Part shown: positions 1-5,431 of the stretch, one piece after another
Layout: each line of letters begins with the position of its first letter
Numbering within the stretch: position 1 is the stretch's first letter
From: Methylomonas sp.
Lineage (GTDB): Bacteria > Pseudomonadota > Gammaproteobacteria > Methylococcales > Methylomonadaceae
Length of the DNA stretch: 10,409 bases
Assembly (NCBI GenBank): GCA_026990815.1
Contig: JALXCS010000081.1
Coordinates: forward strand, 1 to 10,409
Direction of reading: 5' to 3'
The notes under the pieces: generated by a model
The model's database searches: none
The model's input: the letters and a program-made list of their open reading frames with translations, nothing else
What the model was told of the DNA's origin: nothing
Program-made: the position numbers and the translations under genes

Positions 1-99
1 TTACTGGATACAATCTTCACTGACATGTCTGCACACCCTTCTCATGTTGTTTCGAGAAAGACTAACAAACTTGCTATTTTATTGAAAGAATTATTTACA
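1..99. other. Unassigned sequence abutting the hsdM break
   Basis: The minus-strand hsdM reading frame ends just to the right of this segment, and no frame here continues HsdM. The segment is more AT-rich than hsdM. In the minus direction the codons after the hsdM stop run quickly into further stops. On the plus strand one frame is open from base 1 into the hsdM antisense region, but I do not recognise its translation. It may be the edge of an insertion or the far side of a deletion. No terminal inverted repeat or target duplication can be confirmed because the window ends here. Confidence 0.35.
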
Positions 100-915
100 T
101 CAATTTGTAGCTATACCCTCGCTCAGGGCATCGCGGCCAAGCAGGTTTGGGCTGTCGATGCCGTGCAGTTGCAGATTCATGGCGCCGATGCGCAACATGG
201 TGCTGTCAAATTCGATGCCGGTAAACATGGCGCTGTTGTAGTGATCTCTGAATTCTTGCTCATGAAACCAGTCGGGGTGGTTATCATGGATATATTCGCC
301 GGTTGCCACCAAAAATCCGGCGGTGCCACAGGCCGGATCGCAAAGCGTATCGTCTTTGCCCGGCTGCATGATCTCCACCATCATTTTGATAATGTGGCGC
401 GGGGTTCTGAATTGGCCGTTGGTGCCTGCGCTGGCAATTTTTGAGAGCAGATATTCATACAGATCACCTTTGGTATCCCGATCCTCCATCTGGATTTTGT
501 CGATCATCTGCACCACTTGATCCAGCAGTTTGGGTGTGGAAATCATAAAGGTTGCGCCTTTCATGAATTGGGCAAACACCCCGGCGCTGCTGCCCAGTTG
601 CTTCATGTGCTCAAACACGGTGAGGTTGTCACAATCGGCCTGCGGCTGGGTGAACAGGGCAAACAGGGTTTCAGGATCATTGTTTTTCAGGCGATGCCAG
701 CGGAATTTGTTTTGTGCTTCGGTATAAATTGCGCGCTGCACTTGACTGCTAATCAGATTAGCTTTCTTTTCTTCCAGTAATTGCCGTTCATCCATGCGCC
801 GCAGAAACAGCAGGAAGGTGAATTGTTCGATGACGGTCAAGGGGTTGCTGATGCCGCCTGTCCAGAAGGCTTCCCATATTTTATCAACCTGGTTTTTGAG
901 TTCTCCGGTTATCAT
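100..915 (-). pseudogene. hsdM: Truncated type I restriction-modification DNA methylase (HsdM), N-terminal part
   Basis: This encodes the N-terminal 271 residues of a type I restriction-modification methylase subunit; full-length HsdM proteins are usually about 500 residues. The N-terminal helical HsdM_N region is at about residues 3-130. The N6-adenine methylase fold follows, with the TPRHI segment near 171 and SAM-binding motif I (DPACGTAGF) at about 193-201. The frame stops shortly after a GIDSPNLLGRDALSEG segment, so the catalytic NPPF/NPPY motif IV and the rest of the catalytic domain are missing. No NPPF-like sequence is found in any frame of the remaining 99 bases. I chose the ATG at 915, which has an AGGA site about 6 bases upstream. 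The frame stays open to a GTG at 942, but that codon lies inside a palindromic repeat. The break is probably a deletion or insertion at about position 115. It is almost certainly inactive as a methylase unless the rest lies beyond an inserted element. Confidence 0.8.
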
Positions 916-931
916 GTTTTTCCTGTAAAAA

Positions 932-960
932 ATCGTTCCCACGCAGAGCGTGGGAACGAT
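932..960. repeat. REP-type palindrome, 13-bp arms
   Basis: This is a perfect inverted repeat: ATCGTTCCCACGC, a 3-base AGA loop, then GCGTGGGAACGAT. It lies in the gap between the divergent hsdM and metallopeptidase genes, 16 bp upstream of the hsdM ATG. The compact, GC-rich, perfectly self-complementary form is typical of dispersed extragenic palindromes. From memory, palindromes with a GTTCCCACGC core are common in gammaproteobacterial and other environmental genomes. It would fold into a strong hairpin in either transcript but has no adjoining T-tract, so I do not call it a terminator. Confidence 0.75.
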
Positions 961-1054
961 GAGTGAATATTATAGTTTAGTATGTAAATTGAATACTACG
1001 TAATGACTGTTACACGGCTGGGCGGGACACTTACTTTGCTTTCAACATTTAATT

Positions 1055-1112
1055 TAATATAGTCAAATGCTTGTATAATTTAGTAATATAGTCAAATGCT
1101 TGTATAATTTAG
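1055..1112 (+). repeat. Perfect 29-bp tandem duplication carrying two -10 boxes
   Basis: Bases 1055-1083 and 1084-1112 are identical and directly adjacent. Each unit begins TAATATAGTC and ends TATAATTTAG. Each contains a consensus -10 hexamer TATAAT (1074-1079 and 1103-1108). The duplication therefore creates a second potential promoter just before the metallopeptidase gene. With no spacer between the two copies it is a simple duplication and not a CRISPR array. Confidence 0.9.
1074..1108 (+). promoter_or_regulatory. Duplicated -10 boxes, possible promoters of the metallopeptidase gene
   Basis: TATAAT occurs at 1074-1079 and 1103-1108. The -35 regions are poor: for the second copy the best is TTTAGT at 1079-1084, with an 18-base spacer. 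Initiation from the second box would fall near 1115, only a few bases before the in-frame ATGs at 1118 and 1121, giving an almost leaderless message. Initiation from the first would give a leader of about 30 bases. Confidence 0.35.
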
Positions 1113-1117
1113 CGGCA

Positions 1118-1882
1118 ATGATGGTGCTTAGACGGGTTTTTGGAAGATTGACTATAAAAAACAGACTTATCCGACACGATTGTGAAAATATTTTATGCGA
1201 AGGCTTTAGTGTCAAAATTGTTCGTACCGAGAGAAAAAAAACCATCGCATTTAAGGTGTCTGAAGGTAATGCTTCGATTGTGGTGCCAAAAAACCTGCCT
1301 CATCAAGAGATTGTGAGTCTGGTTGTAAAAAAGCAGCGATGGGTCAAAGAAAAACTGGATTTTCAACGGACTCTGCCAAAACTAAATCCCAGAAATTTTG
1401 TTGCTGGAGAATCTTTTTATTTTCTTGGGAAGTCCTATCAATTACACATAAAAAAAGCTGGTTCCTCGCTTTTGTTATTCCAGGATAAGTCTTTCATTGC
1501 TTACGTCAGGAACCCTGAAGTTGATAATGCGAAAGTAATCAAGTCATTATTTAAAAGGTGGTATCAGAGCCGGGCTGAAAAAATTTTGCGGGATAAAACA
1601 GCAGTCTATGCAAAGGCTATTGGTGTTAAGCCCGGGAAAATCACCATTAAATCATTCAAATCCAGATGGGGAAGTTGCAGTATTAAAGGAGATCTTCAAT
1701 ATAATTGGCGTGTTGTTATGGCCCCTGAAGGAATAATTAACTATCTGGTTGTACATGAGCTGTGCCATATTCTGCGTCATAATCATTCGCCTGCTTATTG
1801 GCAAGCTGTTGCGAGGTTTTATCCCGAATATAAGGAAAGCAGAGCCTGGCTAAAAGTTAATGCTCGGTTACTGGAATTTTGA
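1118..1882 (+). CDS. YgjP/DUF45-type M48-like zinc metallopeptidase
   Basis: This is a 254-residue protein of the YgjP-like family (DUF45, PF01863), predicted cytoplasmic zinc-dependent peptidases related to SprT/M48 enzymes. Visible hallmarks are an N-terminal block with RTERKKTIAF and a VVPKNLP segment, then KSRWGSC at about 181-187, and the zinc site HELCH at about 213-217. This is followed by the family's NHSPAYW element, where a further metal ligand is expected, and a C-terminal RAWLKVNARLLEF helix. There is no signal peptide. The start is uncertain: an upstream TTG at 1100 lies in the promoter-like repeat, and neither ATG (1118, 1121) has a Shine-Dalgarno site. A later start such as TTG 1147 is possible. 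Genes of this family often lie beside type I restriction loci, and here it is divergent from an hsdM remnant. Its substrate is unknown. Confidence 0.85.
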   Translation: MMVLRRVFGRLTIKNRLIRHDCENILCEGFSVKIVRTERKKTIAFKVSEGNASIVVPKNLPHQEIVSLVVKKQRWVKEKLDFQRTLPKLNPRNFVAGESFYFLGKSYQLHIKKAGSSLLLFQDKSFIAYVRNPEVDNAKVIKSLFKRWYQSRAEKILRDKTAVYAKAIGVKPGKITIKSFKSRWGSCSIKGDLQYNWRVVMAPEGIINYLVVHELCHILRHNHSPAYWQAVARFYPEYKESRAWLKVNARLLEF

Positions 1883-1937
1883 GGGTTTGTGGTTCAGCTT
1901 TAAATGGTAAATTTATTTCTTGAACGTTTCTTAAGGA

Positions 1938-1961
1938 AATGTCTGGTTTTATCCAGGCATT
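1938..1961. terminator. Hairpin between convergent genes, weak terminator candidate
   Basis: AATGTCTGG (1938-1946), loop TTTTAT, CCAGGCATT (1953-1961): a 9-bp stem with one G-T pair. It lies in the 171-bp gap between the convergent metallopeptidase and methyltransferase genes, where a shared terminator is expected. Neither side carries a proper T-tract, so the call rests mainly on position. Confidence 0.35.
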
Positions 1962-2053
1962 GACTGGTTGTAATAAGAATGTTGAATTTTAAACTTTAAT
2001 TTTCATGACTTGATCTGACAGATACCATTTTCAGAAGTGAATTTCAGATTAAA

Positions 2054-2635
2054 TTACGATAATTTTTTTGAAATAACTAATAATTTGGGTTTCTTTAAAT
2101 CGGTTTTATCAATTTCTAAAACTTCGTATTGAAATAATGATTTATCCAGGGCATTGATTTGATTCTGTAATGCCTCCAGTTCCTGTAAGCCGCCGGGATG
2201 ACCGGGATATGCGACCATGGTTATGATTCCAGATTTCTTCAATAGCTGACATGCTGTTTTTAGAGCAGCTAATGTTGTGTTTGTTTTGGTAATAACTGAT
2301 TTATCACTGCCTGGTAAATACCCCAGATTAAACATAATGGCGCTGATGTTCTGGTGGTCATTGACAGGAATGTAGCTGGCTATTTTTTCATGGCCGACAT
2401 GAATTAGTTGTACTTGTAAGAGTAGTCGCTGTTCCCTAAGTTTTTGTTCGGTTATCTCAAGCGCGCGTCGTTGGATGTCAAAGCCATAGACTTTTCCTGT
2501 TTCTCCAACTTGTTGGGCAAGAAACAGGGTGTCGTAACCATTGCCACAAGTCGCATCAATGGCAATGTCTCCAGACTTCAGTATTTTGGAAATGGTTTTG
2601 TGTGCTTCTTTAACAAGAGAAATGTTGGGGGGCAT
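2054..2635 (-). CDS. mnmM: MnmM/YtqB-type SAM-dependent tRNA methyltransferase
   Basis: This 193-residue class I SAM methyltransferase belongs to the rRNA_methylase family (PF06962) that includes Bacillus subtilis YtqB, now MnmM. MnmM methylates 5-aminomethyl-(2-thio)uridine at tRNA wobble position 34 to give mnm5(s2)U. SAM motif I is at about 27-34 (DATCGNGYD). The acidic motif II is in VYGFDIQ (about 49-55). The family signature FNLGYLPGSDKS is at about 101-112 and YPGHPGG at about 143-149; the first of these matches what I recall of YtqB almost residue for residue. Length fits the family. The ATG at 2635 has only a distant GAGG, about 10 bases upstream, and that GAGG lies within the terminal repeat of an inverted-repeat element. 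Most gammaproteobacteria use the MnmC fusion for this step. The family assignment is strong; the substrate is inferred. Confidence 0.85.
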   Translation of the reverse strand: MPPNISLVKEAHKTISKILKSGDIAIDATCGNGYDTLFLAQQVGETGKVYGFDIQRRALEITEQKLREQRLLLQVQLIHVGHEKIASYIPVNDHQNISAIMFNLGYLPGSDKSVITKTNTTLAALKTACQLLKKSGIITMVAYPGHPGGLQELEALQNQINALDKSLFQYEVLEIDKTDLKKPKLLVISKKLS

Positions 2636-2639
2636 GTTT

Positions 2640-2770
2640 TGAGAACCTCGATAAACCGGTTACAAAATCCGATTGCGGCGTTGCTTAGGGTCCAAAATTC
2701 TCATCTGAGACTTTCTCTACTCTGTTCGCCTGCACTCGAATTTATTAATATGGTTTTTTCGAGGTTCTCA
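2640..2770. mobile_element. MITE-like element, 131 bp with 12-bp perfect terminal inverted repeats
   Basis: TGAGAACCTCGA at 2640-2651 is the exact reverse complement of TCGAGGTTCTCA at 2759-2770. Allowing one inserted base, the similarity extends inwards to about 18 bp (AAACC on both arms). The interior encodes nothing convincing. Size, lack of coding capacity and terminal repeats fit a miniature inverted-repeat transposable element or similar non-autonomous cassette. I cannot see a clear target-site duplication at the ends. The element fills most of the gap between the lipoprotein gene and mnmM and ends 4 bases from the mnmM ATG. Confidence 0.6.
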
Positions 2771-2771
2771 G

Positions 2772-2807
2772 CTGCTTAAATCCGAAACGTAAGCAGTTTT
2801 TTATTTT
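2772..2807 (+). terminator. Rho-independent terminator, plus strand, with no obvious gene
   Basis: CTGCTTA (2772-2778), an 11-base loop, TAAGCAG (2790-2796), then TTTTTTATTTT (2797-2807): a 7-bp perfect stem with a strong T-tract in the plus direction. It directly abuts the inverted-repeat element. No plus-strand gene precedes it, and its T-tract overlaps the stop codon of the minus-strand lipoprotein gene. In the minus direction the stem is not followed by T residues. It may block antisense transcription or end a short plus-strand RNA arising in the element. Confidence 0.55.
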
Positions 2808-3262
2808 GTAACTTTATTATAAAGTTCTGCAGCTTTATTTTTTGCTGCCTTTGATAAGCCTGAAATTTTAGCCTTGGTTTTAAACCACAAGAGTTTGGTT
2901 TTGCCAGTAAACCCCAATAAGCGGTCGCCTTCAGCTACGGGTTCTCCAGTTTCTCCAATTGTATCGGTTTTTAGATAGCCCTTTTCAACAACAAAGACGG
3001 TGTTACTGCGTATCTGCGGTGTGTAAGCTTCTTTGATTGAAATTTTAACAACTGTCAGTTCGTCACCACTTGGGGTCTCTAATAGTACATCGCCAATCTG
3101 AGTGCCGGAAGATAGAACCCGCTTGTCGGTGATTTCCGGAACTCCCTCAAAAACAACATTATAGATTTTGTCTTGCGGAATCGAGGCCTCTTTGACATTT
3201 TTACTGGCACATCCGGAAAGAAACAAAAAAGCAATCAAACCAATGAATAGAAAATTTCTCAT
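2801..3262 (-). CDS. Small lipoprotein, possibly with an MCE/MlaD-like domain
   Basis: This 153-residue protein begins with a lipoprotein signal (MRNFLFIGLIAFLFLSGC), with lipobox LSGC at residues 15-18 and Cys18 as the predicted acylation site. The next residues are ASK, with no Asp at +2, so outer-membrane sorting is likely. Residues of about 33-120 read like an MCE/MlaD domain, the lipid-binding fold of the Mla system. A FEGVPEI strand is followed by GTQIGDVLLE, then VVKISIKEAYTPQIRSNTVF, and EGDRLLGFTG, in the order and spacing I associate with MCE proteins. The C-terminal 30 residues are Lys/Ala-rich and probably helical. Start ATG 3262 has a good AGAGGG site 6 bases upstream. It has its own promoter, so it need not be cotranscribed with the upstream oxidoreductase gene. 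The lipoprotein call is firm and the MCE assignment tentative. Confidence 0.75.
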   Translation of the reverse strand: MRNFLFIGLIAFLFLSGCASKNVKEASIPQDKIYNVVFEGVPEITDKRVLSSGTQIGDVLLETPSGDELTVVKISIKEAYTPQIRSNTVFVVEKGYLKTDTIGETGEPVAEGDRLLGFTGKTKLLWFKTKAKISGLSKAAKNKAAELYNKVTK

Positions 3263-3315
3263 GTTATCCCTCTATAAATTTTAGATTTTCAATTTTCGTG
3301 AATCAAACATTGATT

Positions 3316-3344
3316 ATTACACTTTAAACAGTCCTGATTGTAAA
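3316..3344 (-). promoter_or_regulatory. Sigma-70-type promoter for the lipoprotein gene
   Basis: On the minus strand, -35 TTTACA (3344-3339) and -10 TGTAAT (3321-3316) are separated by exactly 17 bases; each hexamer matches the consensus at 5 of 6 positions. Predicted initiation near 3309 gives a leader of about 46 bases before the AGAGGG ribosome-binding site and ATG at 3262. Confidence 0.5.
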
Positions 3345-3357
3345 TAGCTATCAAGCT

Positions 3358-4443
3358 TTATGACTTGGGAAAATATTTATCATAATGTCGATCGATGTTG
3401 GTTTTTTCAGGCAAAGGAGAGGAATTGATCAGGTGATCACTAAATTGACGTACAAACCAAGGGATTAATAAACTACCTTTGGCGCCAAAACCATTAAATA
3501 TAAGTAGCTCTGGACGTTTTGGGTGGTTTCCCAAAAAAGGCTGCCTATCAATTGTGGCTGGTCTAATTTGCGCTTGGTGGTTTATGATATGGTTAGTTAA
3601 AAAAACAGGCACATATTGGTTAAGTGACTGAATTAATGTATTTCTGGCTTGAATCGTTGTTTTTGTATCAATGTTGTCTCTGTCAAATGTAGCGCCAGTT
3701 CGAAACTTGTGATTGCCGGTAGGGATCACCCAAAAGCCATAATTTAGAATGAATTCAGGAATGCAAGTGGGGCTGTCTAGGGTCAATATTTCACCTTTTG
3801 CCAGGTTAAATGGCAGCCACGAAAACCAGGGGTTATTTTGTGCTTGATAACCTTCACAGAAAATAATTCTACTCGCCTTGATATTTTGCCATTGGAAATT
3901 GTTGGTTTGAATTGTTAAATCCCGATAATTGAAAACAGTTGTCAAATATTGGTGGGTTTGTTGCAGGTAATTTTTTATTTTAGAAAGTAAAGGTTTTATT
4001 TTTAAAAAACCGGTTTGTTTTTGTTCGAGAATGCCATATGGAGTAATTAAATTGAGATCTGCAATTGCGGGTTTCAGTCCGGAAAGGTAAGCACGATAAT
4101 TGGGGTCAGTCAGGCGTTTTTTGCAATACTGATTTTCTTGCTGAGTACGAAGTAGCCGCAGCATAGGTTTTTCAATCAAAAAATCCTGGTTAAAAAAAAT
4201 GCTCAGGTCTTGATAATACTTTTTAGCTGCGGGTAGCAAAAAATCAATATCCGGATTTTTTACCAGACGTATGCCGGTGATTGGGTTTATCAGGACGGCT
4301 GCAATTTGTGAAGCGCTGGTGTTGCCATTGTCAACGACTATAACCCGCTGGCCTCTTTGATTTAGTTCCCAGGCTAAAAGACTTCCTGCCAATCCCTGGC
4401 CAATGATCAGAAAATCAACTTTTTGTGAGGGCGGGTTGCTCAA
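3358..4443 (-). CDS. FAD-dependent oxidoreductase (DAO family) resembling the MnmC C-terminal domain
   Basis: This 361-residue cytoplasmic flavoprotein belongs to the DadA/glycine oxidase superfamily. The N-terminal Rossmann motif is VDFLIIGQGLAGSLLAWEL (GxGxxG at about residues 15-20), with the ribose-binding acidic residue in VIVVDNG. An AAVLINPITG segment follows, then GATFDRDNID in the middle. The C-terminal FAD-closing region is IRPATIDRQPFLGN ... FNGFGAKGSLLIPW. These elements parallel the FAD domain of E. coli MnmC (GASYHRG..., RDHLPMVGN, ALGSRGLCSAPL, from memory), which oxidises cmnm5U to nm5U in tRNA. Methylase domain and fusion are absent. Start: the frame opens at TTG 4464, but TTG 4443 has a GGAAGG site 7 bases upstream, so I prefer it. 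Either start overlaps the HopJ-family gene, implying translational coupling. A general amino-acid oxidase role remains possible. Confidence 0.8.
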   Translation of the reverse strand: MSNPPSQKVDFLIIGQGLAGSLLAWELNQRGQRVIVVDNGNTSASQIAAVLINPITGIRLVKNPDIDFLLPAAKKYYQDLSIFFNQDFLIEKPMLRLLRTQQENQYCKKRLTDPNYRAYLSGLKPAIADLNLITPYGILEQKQTGFLKIKPLLSKIKNYLQQTHQYLTTVFNYRDLTIQTNNFQWQNIKASRIIFCEGYQAQNNPWFSWLPFNLAKGEILTLDSPTCIPEFILNYGFWVIPTGNHKFRTGATFDRDNIDTKTTIQARNTLIQSLNQYVPVFLTNHIINHQAQIRPATIDRQPFLGNHPKRPELLIFNGFGAKGSLLIPWFVRQFSDHLINSSPLPEKTNIDRHYDKYFPKS

Positions 4444-4768
4444 AGTTGATGCCTTCCCAGCCAAATTTTATAAAATTGCGGATATTTTGATGGTCATTAC
4501 CTTCGGGATTTAGCAATACATCTTGATGGTAGTAATCACCAAATAATTCCAGGGTTTGTTGTTGGTCAAGCTGGTGGATAAGGGCGAAAGCAAAAATTTT
4601 GCAAGATCCTTCATTAGTTCCTGCTTCATTAATAACCTGCTCATCGCCTTTGCCATTACTAAATCGAGTGGGATGGTACTGATAGTATTTGGCAATGATG
4701 GCCATAGTTTCGGAAAAACTGACTGGTTCACCATGTTTGATTTTTTCAATAAAAATTTCAAGTGACAT
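4415..4768 (-). CDS. HopJ-family protein
   Basis: This is a 117-residue protein of the HopJ family (PF08888). Hallmarks visible are FSETMAIIAKYYQYHPTRF (about 18-36), then AGTNEGSCKIFAFAL (about 49-63), FGDYYHQDVL (about 76-85) and HQNIRNFIKFGWEGI (about 93-107). The family name comes from a Pseudomonas type III effector annotation. Members are widespread in gammaproteobacteria without type III secretion, and no secretion genes occur here, so a housekeeping role is more likely; the biochemical function is unknown. The ATG at 4768 matches the usual N-terminus, yet no Shine-Dalgarno site precedes it. It starts 17 bases after the smpB stop and overlaps the oxidoreductase gene, consistent with an smpB-hopJ-oxidoreductase operon. 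Confidence 0.85.
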   Translation of the reverse strand: MSLEIFIEKIKHGEPVSFSETMAIIAKYYQYHPTRFSNGKGDEQVINEAGTNEGSCKIFAFALIHQLDQQQTLELFGDYYHQDVLLNPEGNDHQNIRNFIKFGWEGINFEQPALTKS

Positions 4769-4785
4769 ACAAATTTATATTTATA

Positions 4786-5271
4786 TTAATGATGTTTCAT
4801 AATTCGAGCTTTTTCCCGCTGCCAGTCGCGTTCCTTGGAGGCGGCTCGCTTGTCATGCAGTTTTTTGCCTTTGGCCAGTCCAATTTCCAGTTTGGCGCGT
4901 CCTTTCTTCCAATACATGGCCAGCGGAACCAGTGTGTAACCTTTTCGTTCAACACTGCCAATTAATTTGTTTATTTCGCTTCGATGCAGGAGTAATTTCC
5001 GAACTCGCGTAGCTTCAGGATTAACATGGGTAGATGCGGAGGAAAGAGCAGAAATATGCATGCCCGAAATCCAGACTTCACCCTTTTTGACGAAAATATA
5101 GCTTTCTTTAAGTTGCACCCGGCCTTCCCGGATACTTTTAACCTCCCAGCCTTGCAGTACCAAACCGGCTTCAAACTTTTCTTCGATGATATATTCATGA
5201 GAAATATAGCGGTTTTTAGTGATAATGTTACTTTGCTGTTTTGGTTTCTTTTTAGATTTTTTTCCAGCCAT
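4786..5271 (-). CDS. smpB: SsrA-binding protein SmpB
   Basis: SmpB, 161 residues, binds tmRNA (SsrA) and delivers it to stalled ribosomes for trans-translation. Family blocks are in order: NRYISHEYIIEEKFEAGLVL (about 20-39), GWEVKSIREGRVQLKESY (about 41-58), the RVRKLLLHRSEI block (about 89-100), GYTLVPLAMYWKKGRAKLEI and GLAKGKKLHDKR, ending in the basic C-terminal tail (ERDWQREKARIMKHH) that enters the mRNA channel. Length is normal and the N-terminus is unusually Lys-rich. ATG 5271 has no strong Shine-Dalgarno site. A minus-strand TATAAT lies at 5336-5331 in the leader, with only a weak -35. smpB is divergent from the transporter-ratA-rnfH group. The tmRNA gene itself is not in the window. 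Confidence 0.97.
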   Translation of the reverse strand: MAGKKSKKKPKQQSNIITKNRYISHEYIIEEKFEAGLVLQGWEVKSIREGRVQLKESYIFVKKGEVWISGMHISALSSASTHVNPEATRVRKLLLHRSEINKLIGSVERKGYTLVPLAMYWKKGRAKLEIGLAKGKKLHDKRAASKERDWQREKARIMKHH

Positions 5272-5296
5272 ATTTTTGTTAAAACGATTTTTAAAC

Positions 5297-5330
5297 TGAC
5301 GTCAGGAGATAATTTTGGTATTTTACGTCA
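5297..5330. promoter_or_regulatory. Pair of ACGTCA motifs in the smpB/transporter intergenic region
   Basis: The 8-bp palindrome TGACGTCA (5297-5304) is followed, 26 bp start to start, by TTACGTCA (5323-5330). Both lie in the 160-bp gap between divergent smpB and the transporter gene, beside a minus-strand TATAAT. The spacing is about 2.5 helical turns. This could be a regulator-binding pair, but two short motifs may be chance. Confidence 0.25.
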
Positions 5331-5431
5331 ATTATAAATTAATACGCTTAGTACAGGACAAAAAATGAATCTGATGGGAAAGCGGGTTGTATGAAGCGTG
5401 TCCAGTTAAGATTTTAGAAACAGGATTAATA

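Noticed and set aside
25..444. Plus-strand open frame over the left end
   Set aside because: Most of it is antisense to hsdM, and I recognise no family in its first 25 to 30 codons.
913..942. GTG at 942 as the hsdM start, adding nine residues
   Set aside because: That codon lies inside the palindrome and lacks a ribosome-binding site; ATG 915 has AGGA and gives the usual HsdM N-terminus.
1055..1112. Two direct repeats of CRISPR-like length
   Set aside because: The copies are directly adjacent with no spacer and contain a promoter-like -10 box, so this is a tandem duplication.
1100..1117. TTG 1100 as the metallopeptidase start
   Set aside because: The codon overlaps the TATAAT region of the duplicated promoter-like repeat and has no ribosome-binding site.
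2444..2779. Plus-strand 111-codon open frame
   Set aside because: It is antisense to mnmM and runs through the inverted-repeat element; no recognisable protein features and no ribosome-binding site.
4415..4768. HopJ as a secreted type III effector
   Set aside because: The family name is historical; no secretion apparatus or chaperone genes are nearby, and the gene sits in an operon with smpB.
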